A stretch of DNA of 64,000 nt from VXOI01 sp965261945 (GCA_965261945.1 CBDHEF010000002.1:1302001-1366000); one strand, 5' to 3'. Positions 41,127 to 50,713 are shown, numbered from the stretch's first letter. The notes: generated by a model not told the origin, from the sequence alone. Translations and numbers: made by a program.

Positions 41127-41978
41127 CTAGCGCATCAGGTTCTCGGCCATTTTCTCCAATTGGTCGCCCATTTCCTGCTCGGTATCGCAATGCGTGGGCC
41201 AGACCGATACCCGGACGGCACCGGCGTTCAGGAAGTCCTCCACCTGTTGTCGCGTGGTTTCGGGGGGCTGACCGAATACCGAAATGGTGAGAGACTCCGG
41301 GTCGCGCCCGCGCTCATCGGCCAAGGCGTCCAGCACCTTGCGTCCGTCCTCAATCTGGTCGGGAGTGGCCCGCGTCGGCAGCCAACCGTCACCCCAGCGC
41401 GCCACGCGCTGCAACACGTTGCGGGCGTTGCCGCCCAGCAGGATGGGCGGGTGCGGCTTCTGCACCGGCTTGGGGTACATATAGACCGGGGGGAAGTCGT
41501 AGTAGTGGCCGTGGTACTCGGCTTCGTCCTTCGTCCACAGCTCCTTCAAGGCAGCAACGGCCTCCCGGGTCTGGGTCCAGCGGTGGTCGAAGTCCCCTCC
41601 CATCATGGTGGTCTCTTCCCGATTCCAGCCCGCGCCGACGCCGAAGACGAACCGGCCGTTGCTGTGCCGGTCGAGTACGGAAATTTCCTTCGCCAGGATC
41701 AGTGGGTTGCGCTCGGGCACCAGGGTGATGCCGGTACAGAGCTTTATCTTGCTAGTGACGGCGGCAGCCATCGCCAGCGAGATATACGGCTCTGAGAAGT
41801 GTCCGTAAGTCCAGGGAATCGCTCCGCCGGTGGCCGGGAAGGCACTCTCGCTGTTCACCGGCAGGATGGGGTGTTCGTGATACCAGAGGGACTCGAAGCC
41901 CAGGGCCTCCACCTTCTTGGCGATGAACGCCGGGTCCAGGGTGTAGGCCGGCAGTGGTACAACTACGCCAACGGACAT
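41127..41978 (-). CDS. LLM-class F420-type oxidoreductase
   Basis: A 283-residue luciferase-like TIM-barrel enzyme of the F420-dependent subgroup. SVGVVVPLPAYTLDPAFIAK, then the typical SVLDRHSNGRFVFGVGAGWN and RHIP-like PHPPILLGGNARNVLQRVAR. It probably uses reduced F420 or FMN to oxidise or reduce a small organic substrate. GGAGG lies 7 bases before the ATG at 41978; an ATG 6 bases further up would leave no spacing. No F420 synthesis genes are in the window. Confidence 0.9.
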   Translation of the reverse strand: MSVGVVVPLPAYTLDPAFIAKKVEALGFESLWYHEHPILPVNSESAFPATGGAIPWTYGHFSEPYISLAMAAAVTSKIKLCTGITLVPERNPLILAKEISVLDRHSNGRFVFGVGAGWNREETTMMGGDFDHRWTQTREAVAALKELWTKDEAEYHGHYYDFPPVYMYPKPVQKPHPPILLGGNARNVLQRVARWGDGWLPTRATPDQIEDGRKVLDALADERGRDPESLTISVFGQPPETTRQQVEDFLNAGAVRVSVWPTHCDTEQEMGDQLEKMAENLMR

Positions 41979-42030
41979 TTTCATTCCTCCACGCAAATAT
42001 CGCCCCCATAAGGGGAAGGGGTTATGCCTA

Positions 42031-42106
42031 AATTCCCTCCCCATCCGGGAGAGGCTTGGCAAGAGTCCCTTCTCCCTTTGGGAGAGGGTCAGGTGAGGGC
42101 GTAACC
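42031..42106. repeat. Two dispersed palindromic repeat copies
   Basis: The copies run attccctccccatccgggag (from 42031) and ttctccctttgggagagggt (from about 42069), each with its caggtgaggg-like tail. They lie in the gap between the DMT transporter and the LLM oxidoreductase. Confidence 0.85.
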
Positions 42107-42107
42107 C

Positions 42108-43001
42108 TCACATTGTTGCTCCCAAGATTACCATGATAACCCCGGCCACGCTCAACACCGTGCCCGCCGCCAGCAGCCAGTCCACCGACTCAAGCTGGCG
42201 CAGGAACACGGACGCCAGGGCCAGGGCGATGATCGGCTGGCTGGCGTAGATGGGGGTGACGATGGTGACCGGGGCTCGGCTGAAGGCATGGAACAGCGAC
42301 GCCACGGCCATCCCCTGCAACAGCCCGGCCAGGCAGCAGATGGCGACGTAGCGCGTCGGCTGGTTGCGAATACTGTTGATCACGCCGCGGTGTATAAACG
42401 CGAAGAGAATGGCGCCCCCGATGACCAGCGCGAACCCTGATACCACGAAGGGCGGCGCCAAGGCCAGACCTCCCAGGACGTGACGGCTGATGGCGTCCCG
42501 AGTCACAAAGGCCAATGAACCGCCGAAGGCCAGCAGGTAGCCGAGCTTGCGGATTTCGACAGCCCCTTCTACTCGCTTTCGCGGTATCATCACCATCATA
42601 AGACCACCGACGATAACCGGGGTGCCGGCGGTTATCAGCAGATTGGGACGCTCGTCCAGGATCAGGAAGCCGATGGCGAAGGCCATCAGCGGCTGTAGGG
42701 AGATCATCGGCACGGTACGGGCGGCGCCGACCATGCGCAGGGCCGTATTGTGCAGCACACGGGCCACGCAGTAGGCCAGGATCCCCATGACGGTGATCCA
42801 GCCGTAGGCCTCCAGCGGCAGGATTTTTATTTCGTCGAAGTTGATGGCAAAAGCAATACCGGTCACCAGCACCGCGCCCACCAGCACCGTGAAGAACGTG
42901 GCCACCGGCGGCGCGACGTGCTGTGTGCCAACCCGCATCAAAACGCTGCCTGTGGCGAAGCCGCAAGCAGCCAGAAAGGCGAGAGTTATTGGAATTGCCA
43001 C
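42108..43001 (-). CDS. EamA/DMT-superfamily transporter
   Basis: A 297-residue protein with ten predicted membrane helices arranged as two EamA repeats. For example, ITLAFLAACGFATGSVLMRV opens the first and LAFGGSLAFVTRDAISRHVL opens the second. The family exports or exchanges metabolites such as amino acids and sugars. The start is GTG, 16 bases after the GMC oxidoreductase gene, on the same strand and probably in one transcript. It may move the product or substrate of that enzyme. Confidence 0.87.
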   Translation of the reverse strand: MAIPITLAFLAACGFATGSVLMRVGTQHVAPPVATFFTVLVGAVLVTGIAFAINFDEIKILPLEAYGWITVMGILAYCVARVLHNTALRMVGAARTVPMISLQPLMAFAIGFLILDERPNLLITAGTPVIVGGLMMVMIPRKRVEGAVEIRKLGYLLAFGGSLAFVTRDAISRHVLGGLALAPPFVVSGFALVIGGAILFAFIHRGVINSIRNQPTRYVAICCLAGLLQGMAVASLFHAFSRAPVTIVTPIYASQPIIALALASVFLRQLESVDWLLAAGTVLSVAGVIMVILGATM

Positions 43002-43016
43002 TCAGGACGGCCAGGC

Positions 43017-44549
43017 TCAGGACAGCCAGTCGGCCACCCTTTCGCCAATCATTATGGCCGTGGCGTTGGTGTTGGCGCGGGGGACAATGGGTATTACCGA
43101 CGAATCGGCCACCCACACACCCTCAATGCCCTTGACCTTGCAGCGCTGGTCCACCACCGACATGAGGTCGTCGTCCGGGCCAATCCTACAGGTGCCTGAG
43201 ACGTGGCGGGCCGAGCCGACGGTGCGCCTCATCCACAGATCCAGGCTGTCGTCGTCGTTCAACACGTCGTCGGTGGGGGCGATGCGCCCCTCACAGATGC
43301 CCTGGTAGGCCTCCGTTTCCAGAATAGAAGCCGCCAGGCGCACGCCGTCGCGCATACGGCGGGTGTCCTCGGGGTGCTCGAAGTATCGGTAGTTGAAGTA
43401 CGGCTGCTCCGTGGGGTCGGGGGAGGCCAGCCGCACCCAGCCTGACCCTTCCGGCAACTCCAGCACGCACGTCACCCGCGCCGTACCATCGTCAATTGTC
43501 TCGCCGGTTAGGGCGTTGAACACCGAGCTGGTGGTCATCATCATGTCGCTGACGTGGGGCGAACCCTCGGCTGTGTAGCGCAGGGCGATGCGGGTTCCGA
43601 GGTTATCGGCGGCCAGGACAACGCCATCTTTCACCTTGTAGGAAACGGTGGTGATGGCGTGGTTCCAGAGATTCTGGCCAACGCCCGGAGCCTCATGCAC
43701 CATTGGGATGCCGAATTCGTCCAACTGATCTCGCGGCCCGATGCCGGACAGCATCAGGATATGAGGCGACTTGAGTGCGCCCGCCGACACGATTATCTTG
43801 TCCGCCTCGACGATGAACGTCTCGCCGCCGCTTTCCGCATCCACGCCGACGGCCCGGTTGCCGTCAAATACGATGCGGCGGACGAAGACGTTGCCGCGAA
43901 TCGTCAGGTTCAGGCGGCGCCGGGCCGGGCTGAGGTGGGTCAGGGCAGTGCTCATGCGCACACCGTTCATGTTGTTCATGGGAACCAGGGCCACCCCCAG
44001 GTGCTCGGGGCCGTTCATGTCCTCGGCCGTTGCGTGGCCGGATTCCAGGCAGGCCCTGTGGAACACTGTCTGAATCGCAGGCCAGTTGCCGCCGTTATTG
44101 CGCCGGGTTATGGGCAGGGGGCCGTCTGAGCCGTGGAAGTCGTCCTGTATGTCCAGGTCGGTCTCCATCTTGCGGTAGTGGGGCAGCACGTCCAAGTACG
44201 TCCACTCCCGCGCTCCCCGTTCAACCCACAGGTCGAAGTCCTCGGGCAGTCCGCGCAGGAATACCTGGCCGTTGATGGATCCGCCGCCGCCGATAACTTT
44301 GCCTTGGGCCACGTGGGTTGGGCCTTGCTCCTCCGACAGTGTGCCCCGCAGGGCCCAGTTGTGCTTCGACTCGGGGGCTTCGGCAGTGCGGGTGTGGCCC
44401 AGCCGGATGTCGTCGGGCAGGTTCTCCGGGTCGGGATAGTCCGGCCCGGCCTCCAGCAGCAGCACTGAAGTTTGCGGGTTCTCCGACAACCGCGCCGCCA
44501 CCACCGAGCCGGCCGACCCGCCGCCGATTACGATAACGTCGTACTTCAT
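43017..44549 (-). CDS. GMC-family FAD oxidoreductase (choline dehydrogenase-like)
   Basis: A 510-residue glucose-methanol-choline oxidoreductase. The FAD dinucleotide motif is IGGGSAGSVVAARLSE, followed by the acidic LLLEAGPDYPD. GMC signature 1 is present at VIGGGGSINGQVFLRG, and signature 2 at GALKSPHILMLSGIG. The active-site histidine lies in RHVSGTCRIG, and the second active-site position is N in RANTNATAIMIG. AGGAGG precedes the ATG. It oxidises an alcohol; the substrate is not determinable. It is followed by the DMT transporter. Confidence 0.94.
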   Translation of the reverse strand: MKYDVIVIGGGSAGSVVAARLSENPQTSVLLLEAGPDYPDPENLPDDIRLGHTRTAEAPESKHNWALRGTLSEEQGPTHVAQGKVIGGGGSINGQVFLRGLPEDFDLWVERGAREWTYLDVLPHYRKMETDLDIQDDFHGSDGPLPITRRNNGGNWPAIQTVFHRACLESGHATAEDMNGPEHLGVALVPMNNMNGVRMSTALTHLSPARRRLNLTIRGNVFVRRIVFDGNRAVGVDAESGGETFIVEADKIIVSAGALKSPHILMLSGIGPRDQLDEFGIPMVHEAPGVGQNLWNHAITTVSYKVKDGVVLAADNLGTRIALRYTAEGSPHVSDMMMTTSSVFNALTGETIDDGTARVTCVLELPEGSGWVRLASPDPTEQPYFNYRYFEHPEDTRRMRDGVRLAASILETEAYQGICEGRIAPTDDVLNDDDSLDLWMRRTVGSARHVSGTCRIGPDDDLMSVVDQRCKVKGIEGVWVADSSVIPIVPRANTNATAIMIGERVADWLS

Positions 44550-44604
44550 GTGGCCTCCTGTCTGATAAAGGGACTGGTTTCAACGATTCAATTGGTTTTC
44601 AGAT

Positions 44605-45132
44605 TCATCCTATCGCCGCCAGGAACTCGTCGGCGCTGATTACCGTGCCCTGGCGGGGGTAGACCTTCTCGGTCAGCACGCGGTGGACCTCGGGGTCGGC
44701 GTCGGAACAGGCATCAGAAACTACAATGAAGCTGTAATTGACGTCGACGGCCCACCGGACAGCAGAGAGGACGCAGCCGCTGGTGGCCACGCCCATGACG
44801 ATGAGCGTGTCCTTGCCCATCTCCCTCAGATTCACGTCAAGGGCCGTGGTGGAGAAGGGGCCGGGCTTGGTCTTGGTGATGACGCGCTCACCCTCGGCGG
44901 GGGCAACACCCTCGTGCAGCTCCACATCGGGGGCGTACCCGGCAAAGGGACCACCCCGGTGAACGACGTAGATTACCGGAATGCCTGCGGCGCGGGCCCC
45001 CTCCAGTGCGCGGGCGGCGTTGCGCACCACGGCCTCCGGTTCCGACGCCACGTTGTTCACGATGCGCTGCTGGAAGTCCATAATCAGGACGGCTGATTTG
45101 GCTGCGTCGATATTCAGGGCTGTCTGGGTCAT
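44605..45132 (-). CDS. Isochorismatase-family cysteine hydrolase
   Basis: A 175-residue hydrolase. The catalytic triad is visible: D19 (VLIMDFQQ), a Lys in ITKTKPGPFSTT, and the nucleophile Cys in GVATSGCVLSAVR. The cis-peptide motif VATSGC is characteristic. Relatives hydrolyse N-carbamoyl compounds, nicotinamide or isochorismate. It stands upstream of the GMC oxidoreductase on the same strand with a 55-base gap. A GGAGG lies upstream of the ATG. Confidence 0.92.
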   Translation of the reverse strand: MTQTALNIDAAKSAVLIMDFQQRIVNNVASEPEAVVRNAARALEGARAAGIPVIYVVHRGGPFAGYAPDVELHEGVAPAEGERVITKTKPGPFSTTALDVNLREMGKDTLIVMGVATSGCVLSAVRWAVDVNYSFIVVSDACSDADPEVHRVLTEKVYPRQGTVISADEFLAAIG

Positions 45133-45171
45133 TGGGAAAGCCTCCGATTCGTCTTAATGCAGGATCAGGGG

Positions 45172-45215
45172 TAACGCCCTCACCCTGACACTCTCCCGGT
45201 GGGAGAGGGAACTCA
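45172..45215. repeat. Dispersed palindromic repeat, well-conserved copy
   Basis: aacgccctcaccctgacact, then ctcccggtgggagagggaa, between the isochorismatase and nudC genes. Confidence 0.85.
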
Positions 45216-45240
45216 CTTGGCGAAAAGGCGCCTGAACTGA

Positions 45241-46179
45241 CTACCCCACCTCGCCCATTGCCCAGGTTCTTATAAGGTGGTGGGCTATGGCGGTGGGGCC
45301 AGGAATGGCCAGGATTTCGCTCCTTTCTTCCAGCGCCAGCCGGACCTCATCGCGGGAGAACCACTGCACGTCCGCCATCTCCTCCGGCTCAAAGTGGATG
45401 TCGGTGGTTGCGGCGGCGGCGTGGCAGCCGATCATCAGCGACGACGGAAAGGGCCACGGCTGGGACGAGTGGTAACGGACGGCCCCGACCTGGATGCCGG
45501 CCTCTTCCATGACCTCGCGGGCCACGGCCTCCTCAATGCACTCGCCCTGGTCCATGAAGCCGGCCAGGGCGGAGTAGCGGCGCATCGCCACCAGCCGCCC
45601 GCGCGACTGCCCCAGCAGGCAGCGTTCGCCGTCGTGCACCACGGTGATGACCACCGGGTCGGTGCGCGGGTAATGTTCGGCGCCGCAGCCCCCGTCCTCT
45701 TTCGGACGACAGCGGCGCACCTGTCCGCCGCGGGCGATGCTGGTGGGCTGGCCGCAAACGGCGCAGAACCCGTGCCGACCGTGCCAACTGAGCTGCGCCC
45801 GCGCCTGGGCCACGATGCCGGTCTCGGGGCGGCTCAGGTATTCGGCGGTGGTGCGGGCGTCCTCGAAGGTCAGTCCATCTCTCTCAATGGTGCCGCGCTC
45901 CACGGCGGAAACGTCCACCACGAAGTGGGATCGCCCGTCCAGGCGGCCGAGGAAGACGGGCGCTGCGTCCACCTTGAGCCGTCGAAGGTCATCCACGTTC
46001 AGCCAGATCAAGGTCTGGTCGGACGATACCGGGACGTTGAGTTGCCACATGGGGAGCATCAGGCTGGCCGAATCGTTGGCCTGGATCGTCAGCCATTCCT
46101 CGTCCCTTCGCTCCACCTCGCCCCGGTCGAGGGGGTTTCCGGCGAAAACGTGGGTAACTCGCTCGCGTCTTTCGTTCAT
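45241..46179 (-). CDS. nudC: NAD(H) / decapping pyrophosphohydrolase NudC type
   Basis: A 312-residue Nudix hydrolase. The zinc ribbon has four cysteines (FCAVCGQPTS and RRCRPKEDGGCGAEH). The Nudix box is intact (GFMDQGE then AVAREVMEEAGI), and the NudC-specific SQPWPFPSSLM follows. The enzyme hydrolyses NADH and removes NAD caps from RNA. ATG 46179 is placed where the N-terminal domain begins; the longer upstream frame has no family similarity. Confidence 0.92.
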   Translation of the reverse strand: MNERRERVTHVFAGNPLDRGEVERRDEEWLTIQANDSASLMLPMWQLNVPVSSDQTLIWLNVDDLRRLKVDAAPVFLGRLDGRSHFVVDVSAVERGTIERDGLTFEDARTTAEYLSRPETGIVAQARAQLSWHGRHGFCAVCGQPTSIARGGQVRRCRPKEDGGCGAEHYPRTDPVVITVVHDGERCLLGQSRGRLVAMRRYSALAGFMDQGECIEEAVAREVMEEAGIQVGAVRYHSSQPWPFPSSLMIGCHAAAATTDIHFEPEEMADVQWFSRDEVRLALEERSEILAIPGPTAIAHHLIRTWAMGEVG

Positions 46180-46543
46180 AGCCACTTCCGGTCGATAATC
46201 ACAGGCTGGTTTGCCGCAGCAACCCCTCGGATATACCCTGACGGCCGTTGCATTGCCGTCCGGGAACGCGCCGAGATCAGGGTTGTTGACTGCACTGGCG
46301 ACCAGACTGTTTGCAAGCAGGATACCGGATAGACAAGGCATGGTCAAAGGATGGCCCGGCAGCAGGTTGGGCCGCAATCCTGTTTGACACTCATAGGGGC
46401 CGATGCTAGAATTTTGGCAATTCCGTTGCCGCTCTACGGCGGTATTGCGTTGCCTTTTAGACCATCCTCTGCCTCCGCCGACTGCTGGCGGGAGCGTGTC
46501 GGTTTGGTTCCGAACCGGCGCAAACAAGTAAGGAGAATAGGCC
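46180..46543. other. Divergent intergenic region between nudC and citrate synthase
   Basis: A strong promoter for the citrate synthase gene lies at 46384-46412. aagtaaggag at the right end is the Shine-Dalgarno. The left half shows no clear signal for nudC. Confidence 0.6.
46384..46412 (+). promoter_or_regulatory. Sigma70-type promoter for citrate synthase
   Basis: TTGACA (46384-46389) and TAGAAT (46407-46412) are separated by exactly 17 bases. The leader to the ATG is about 125 bases. Confidence 0.75.
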
Positions 46544-47677
46544 ATGCCCGAAATCGTGAAGGGACTCAAGGATGTCTACCTGGACACCACTGAGGCCAGC
46601 TTTATTGACGGCCAGGTAGGCAAGCTGCTTTATCGCGGCTACGACATCCACGACCTTGCCGAGAAGTCCACCTTCGAGGAAGTAGTTTACCTGCTGCTAT
46701 ACGGCAGCCTGCCCAGCAAGCAGCAGTTGGCGGACTTTGACGCCGAGCTTCGCGCCAATCGGCGCATCCCCGACGGCGTCGTTACGGTGCTGGAGGTGAT
46801 GAAGGATGCCCACCCCATGGACGCCCTGCGCACCGGCATTTCGGCGTTGGCCGGTTTTGACGTGGCCGAGGTTGCCGACAATTCCGTTGAAGCCACCATC
46901 CGCAAGGGCGTCCGCCTCACGGCGCAGGGGCCGACCATCGTGGCGGCGCATCACCGTTTGCGGCAGGGGCTGGAGCCAATCGCTCCCAACCCCGACCTCA
47001 GCCACGCCGGCAACTTTCTGTATATGATGTTCGGCGAGATGCCCGATGAGGAAACCACCGGCCTGCTGGATGTGGACTTCATCCTCCACGCCGAGCATGG
47101 GGCCAACGCCTCGGCCTTCGCCGCCCGGGTCACCGCCTCCACCATCTCCGACCTGCACTCGGCGGTGGTCACCGGCGTGGGGACGCTGAAGGGCCCGGCC
47201 CACGGCGGAGCCGCCGAGGAAGTGATGAAGATGTCGCTGGACATCGGCAACCCGGAGAACGCCGAGGAATACGCCCGGAAGCATCTGGAAGCTGGCGGCC
47301 GCATCATGGGCTTCGGCCACCGGGTCTACCGGGCGGAAGACCCAAGGGCCCGCCACCTGCGCGACCGGGCCCAAGCCTTGGGCGAGAAGAAGGGCGAACC
47401 TCGCTGGTTCCAGATTCTCTCCCACCTGGAACAGAAGACCATGCTGCCCTACCGCGACCGAGGCATCTGCGTCAACGTGGACTTCTTTGCCGGCGCTATC
47501 TACTACCTGCTGGACATTCCCGACGACCTGTTCATCTCCATTTTCGCCCTGGGCCGCATCCCCGGCTGGACGCTACAGTGCGTCGAGCAGTACCAGGACA
47601 ACATCCTGATACGCCCCCTGCTGGAGTACATAGGTCCGATGGACCTGGAGTACGTGCCGATAGAGCAGCGTGGGTAG
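46544..47677 (+). CDS. Citrate synthase (or methylcitrate synthase)
   Basis: A 377-residue citrate synthase of the short type II/archaeal-like form. The conserved N-terminal TEASFIDGQVGKLLYRGYDI, EHGANASAFAARV with the active-site His, the family's GPAHGGAAEEVMKM, and IMGFGHRVYRAEDPRA are all intact. It condenses acetyl-CoA with oxaloacetate. Because methylmalonyl-CoA mutase is present nearby, a methylcitrate activity is possible but not indicated by sequence. It has its own promoter and terminator and is monocistronic. Confidence 0.94.
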   Translation: MPEIVKGLKDVYLDTTEASFIDGQVGKLLYRGYDIHDLAEKSTFEEVVYLLLYGSLPSKQQLADFDAELRANRRIPDGVVTVLEVMKDAHPMDALRTGISALAGFDVAEVADNSVEATIRKGVRLTAQGPTIVAAHHRLRQGLEPIAPNPDLSHAGNFLYMMFGEMPDEETTGLLDVDFILHAEHGANASAFAARVTASTISDLHSAVVTGVGTLKGPAHGGAAEEVMKMSLDIGNPENAEEYARKHLEAGGRIMGFGHRVYRAEDPRARHLRDRAQALGEKKGEPRWFQILSHLEQKTMLPYRDRGICVNVDFFAGAIYYLLDIPDDLFISIFALGRIPGWTLQCVEQYQDNILIRPLLEYIGPMDLEYVPIEQRG

Positions 47678-47706
47678 CGCACAGGCGGTTTTAACGCAAT
47701 GACGCA

Positions 47707-47740
47707 AAGGGGCGGGTTTGGACACCCGCCCCTTGTTTTT
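47707..47740 (+). terminator. Strong rho-independent terminator after citrate synthase
   Basis: AAGGGGCGGGT (47707-47717) and ACCCGCCCCTT (47724-47734) form a perfect 11-bp stem with a 6-base loop. GTTTTT follows. This is the best terminator in the window. Confidence 0.9.
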
Positions 47741-48062
47741 ACCTGACTTGTCGCCTTTGACATCATCGCTCCTTGCTGGTATATATGCGTTGCTACAGCA
47801 ATCCTCGGAACTTTTTGTGCATGAACCGGGTCCGGTTTCGGACGGGGGAATATTTGTCCTCTTGAAGGTTCATGCAGGGCCAGGATTGCTGTGGCGGTGG
47901 TCCCGTCCCAATGCCGGCAAGGGGGTTCCCTGTGTACCGCTTCTCCTTTCCTCTCTTCCGTCACTTCTTCTCTGCTTTTGCCGCCCGGTTCCCGATGTAG
48001 GACTTCCCGATTGAGCAAGCTGGTTTCTTAACGTCACATCTTGCTGAAAAAGGTTAGGTTCA
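47741..48062. other. Intergenic region before the accessory protease
   Basis: About 320 bases with pyrimidine-rich tracts (ctcctttcctctcttccg). No frame has convincing support. aaaaaggttagg lies just before the next ATG and could serve as its ribosome-binding region. No clear promoter was found. Confidence 0.4.
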
Positions 48063-49922
48063 ATGGCGAGATTCAAGCGGATACTGAAATGGATTGGCAT
48101 CGCCGTAGGTAGTCTGGTGGGACTGTTTATCTTGCTGGTTGTTCTAATCGGTGTTTTTGGCGGCGACAGCAATGGCGGCCAAGCCAATACTCCCAGTGCA
48201 AGGGCGACACCCGTGCCACAAGCAGCAGGAACGACGGTTACGCCCGGCCCTACTGCCATGCCACGGCCGACGGCTACTCCCATCATGGTGACTGCCAATG
48301 CGCTCGAAAGACAACACGAGGCCAACGAAGTCTCTTGGGAAAGCAAGTATGTTGACAAATACATTCTGATTACAGGCTCCATAAGCTCTATCACCGAAGC
48401 AGGCAGTCAGTACGACGTTAAACTGAATACTGACAACATTTGGGTGAACATAGTTTGCAAAATAGGCTCGGCCAATAGGCCGTCGGTTCTTGAGCTTGCG
48501 GCAGGAGAAATTGTAACTGTCTACGGTCAAATTACCAATGACGGAATAGTCGACATCGTTGTGAAGAATTGCACCGTTCGGGCACCGCAGTCTACGCAAG
48601 GAGAAGAGCAAGGGCAGTTGCCCGCTGTTGAGCCGACGACGTCTGCATCTCGTCCAACGGCCACGCCTGACATTTTTACCCAGTATCAAGGAATGGCAAA
48701 GAAAGTGGCTATGATAACAGTATACATTGGAACGCCGACAGGATCGGGTTCCGGCTTCCTGTATCACGTCAGCGGTTCAGAAGAATTCGTGATTCTGACC
48801 AATCGTCACGTTGTCAAGGATCATTCAAGCGTCGAAGTATGCTGGGCTTTGGCTCAGAATTGCGTTTATGAGCAGGTGAAAAGCAGAGGTTCAGAAAGTT
48901 TCGACGTGGCAGTGCTTGAGTTTACTCAATTCTCCGGGCACGGCATCGATGCGAAAACACTGCAATGGTTTGCAAGTTGGTATGAAAGCAACATCGTCGA
49001 GATTGAAGAAACTAGAGGCTATAGATGGGCCAAAGGCGATGTCGTATACGCATCCGGCTATCCAGGCGGGCATAAGGAGGAAGGAAGCAGTACCATTTCC
49101 GACCCGTTAGTAACTGAAGGCATAATTGTGATAGACGGACTGGCTTCTTACCGAAATGCCCACTTCATCGAACACGGCGCCAACATTGAATCGGGCAGTT
49201 CCGGCGGCCCGCTAATGAATAACGCCGCAAACATCGTAGGAATCAATACAGGCACAAATCTGATAGCGGAACAACTGGAACTAGCCGTACCCATGACCAG
49301 CGTGATCGAGTGGCTGACGACTGGCGAAGAACCCAACCTGACGCTTACGCCCCGGCTGTTGCCCACCACTACCCCTGATGCGTCCCTCGCGCCGGAGCCT
49401 ACCCATATCCCAACTCCAACGGCTACGCCGCACCCAACTCCAGCCCCAAAGGTCGGGACTAGGGAAAATCCCATACCGCTCGGTTCTTCAGTTAGCTATC
49501 CTGATTGGGACGTTTCTGTGAAAGGTTTCGGGCCAAATGCCAACAATTTGATAGCATCTGCGTCTCAATATAATGACCCGCCGGATCCGGGATACGTATA
49601 TGTCATGGTTGAGGTGCAAGGCACATATACCGGCACAAGTGTCGGTGTAATGCGGCGCGGCCTGAATTATTATATGGTAGGAAGTTCCAACATTTTATAC
49701 GAAATACAAAGTGGCATTTCTTATGATGGCTTGTACAAACACCCTGATGTCTTACAGGACGGAACAGCGACTGGCAACTTGGCTTTCGTTGTCCTATCGG
49801 ACGAAGTCAGTTCTTTATTATTGATAATTTCTGACTCTCCGCTGTCGTATCGACGAACTGATGCCACTGTCGGTTATTTCTCGTTGGACGCGTCAGGCGC
49901 TTCTAGTCCACTTAACCCATAA
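48063..49922 (+). CDS. Membrane-anchored trypsin-like serine protease with OB-type and DUF4352-like domains
   Basis: A 619-residue multidomain protein. A membrane helix (about 10-34) anchors it with the rest outside. A Pro/Thr/Ala linker follows, then an OB-like domain (tRNA_anti-like, WESKYVDKYILITGSISS). The trypsin-like domain has His in ILTNRHVV, Asp in ESFDVAVLEF, and Ser in ESGSSGGPLM, so all three residues are present. A second Thr/Pro linker (PTPTATPHPTP) leads to a C-terminal domain resembling DUF4352 (NPIPLGSSVSYPDWDVSVKG). Base composition is visibly less GC-rich than its neighbours. The substrate is unknown; a surface-signalling or defence protease is possible. Confidence 0.85.
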   Translation: MARFKRILKWIGIAVGSLVGLFILLVVLIGVFGGDSNGGQANTPSARATPVPQAAGTTVTPGPTAMPRPTATPIMVTANALERQHEANEVSWESKYVDKYILITGSISSITEAGSQYDVKLNTDNIWVNIVCKIGSANRPSVLELAAGEIVTVYGQITNDGIVDIVVKNCTVRAPQSTQGEEQGQLPAVEPTTSASRPTATPDIFTQYQGMAKKVAMITVYIGTPTGSGSGFLYHVSGSEEFVILTNRHVVKDHSSVEVCWALAQNCVYEQVKSRGSESFDVAVLEFTQFSGHGIDAKTLQWFASWYESNIVEIEETRGYRWAKGDVVYASGYPGGHKEEGSSTISDPLVTEGIIVIDGLASYRNAHFIEHGANIESGSSGGPLMNNAANIVGINTGTNLIAEQLELAVPMTSVIEWLTTGEEPNLTLTPRLLPTTTPDASLAPEPTHIPTPTATPHPTPAPKVGTRENPIPLGSSVSYPDWDVSVKGFGPNANNLIASASQYNDPPDPGYVYVMVEVQGTYTGTSVGVMRRGLNYYMVGSSNILYEIQSGISYDGLYKHPDVLQDGTATGNLAFVVLSDEVSSLLLIISDSPLSYRRTDATVGYFSLDASGASSPLNP

Positions 49923-50016
49923 ACACAAGACAAGACTTGCGGCTTCAGAAAAACCGAATCGTCAATTGAGGGCAGCAAATTCCGAAGGAAGTCTAACTAA
50001 TTCGAGGATGTTACCC

Positions 50017-50553
50017 ATGCCATTTTGTCCCGCCTGTGGTAGTCAGAACAGTGACACTAGCCGCTTCTGTATCTCCTGTGGACAGCCGATGTCCGCAACC
50101 GTTCCGCCCATACCACCACCTCAGACCACGCGGGGAAATTCGGGTTTGCGAACGGCAACGATGGTCATTTGCTTGATAGCCGCCTTCGTGTTGTTTTTTG
50201 GTGGAATCGCCGGTTGCACTACCGGTGCGTTCTTCGAGGGAGTAGAGGAAGTCTTCGAGAAGGAAGTTGAAGACTCGAATCAGGGTTCCACAACCGAGGA
50301 AGTTTTCACCGCTGGGGCTTGGGCGATAGTGGTGTCCATTGTCCTGTTTCTCGGTGGAGGATTGGCGCGTGTGGCTACCAAGACGTCACTGTTGCTGTTA
50401 GTCGCGGCAATGCCGATGTTGATAGGAGTGGTAGCCCTCGATACATGGTCGGCATTCGCCGTTGCCTACTACTTGTCTACGTTTATGACGGGAGTGGGAG
50501 TAATCCTGATGGCTTTAGCTTACTGGCGAGGCCGTCAGCGGCATACACCTTGA
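50017..50553 (+). CDS. Zinc-ribbon membrane protein
   Basis: A 178-residue protein. The N-terminal zinc ribbon reads FCPACGSQNSDTSRFCISCG, followed by a Pro-rich linker. About four membrane helices follow (for example TMVICLIAAFVLFFGGIAGC), with a short acidic segment between the first two. ATG 50017 has GAGG 9 bases upstream. This is a widespread double-zinc-ribbon membrane architecture with unclear function. It follows the protease gene by 94 bases and probably shares its transcript and its less GC-rich composition. Confidence 0.75.
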   Translation: MPFCPACGSQNSDTSRFCISCGQPMSATVPPIPPPQTTRGNSGLRTATMVICLIAAFVLFFGGIAGCTTGAFFEGVEEVFEKEVEDSNQGSTTEEVFTAGAWAIVVSIVLFLGGGLARVATKTSLLLLVAAMPMLIGVVALDTWSAFAVAYYLSTFMTGVGVILMALAYWRGRQRHTP

Positions 50554-50713
50554 AGTCGCGCCTACCGCCCCATCGGATCAGCGGGCAATTCTATACGAGC
50601 ACCCTGAGTTCACCCGCCCTGCTTGCCAACCCGCTCCCGCAGCCTCCGCAGTTCGGCCTCGGCTTGGGCGGTGGCTGCGGGAGGCATGGCGGGAGGTATC
50701 CGCCTCCGTCGCC

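Noticed and set aside
47718..48014. 98-codon frame between citrate synthase and the accessory protease
   Set aside because: Begins inside the terminator stem and consists of pyrimidine-tract codons; no ribosome-binding site.
47503..48018. 171-codon minus-strand frame over the citrate synthase end
   Set aside because: Half antisense to citrate synthase and half through the terminator; no family.
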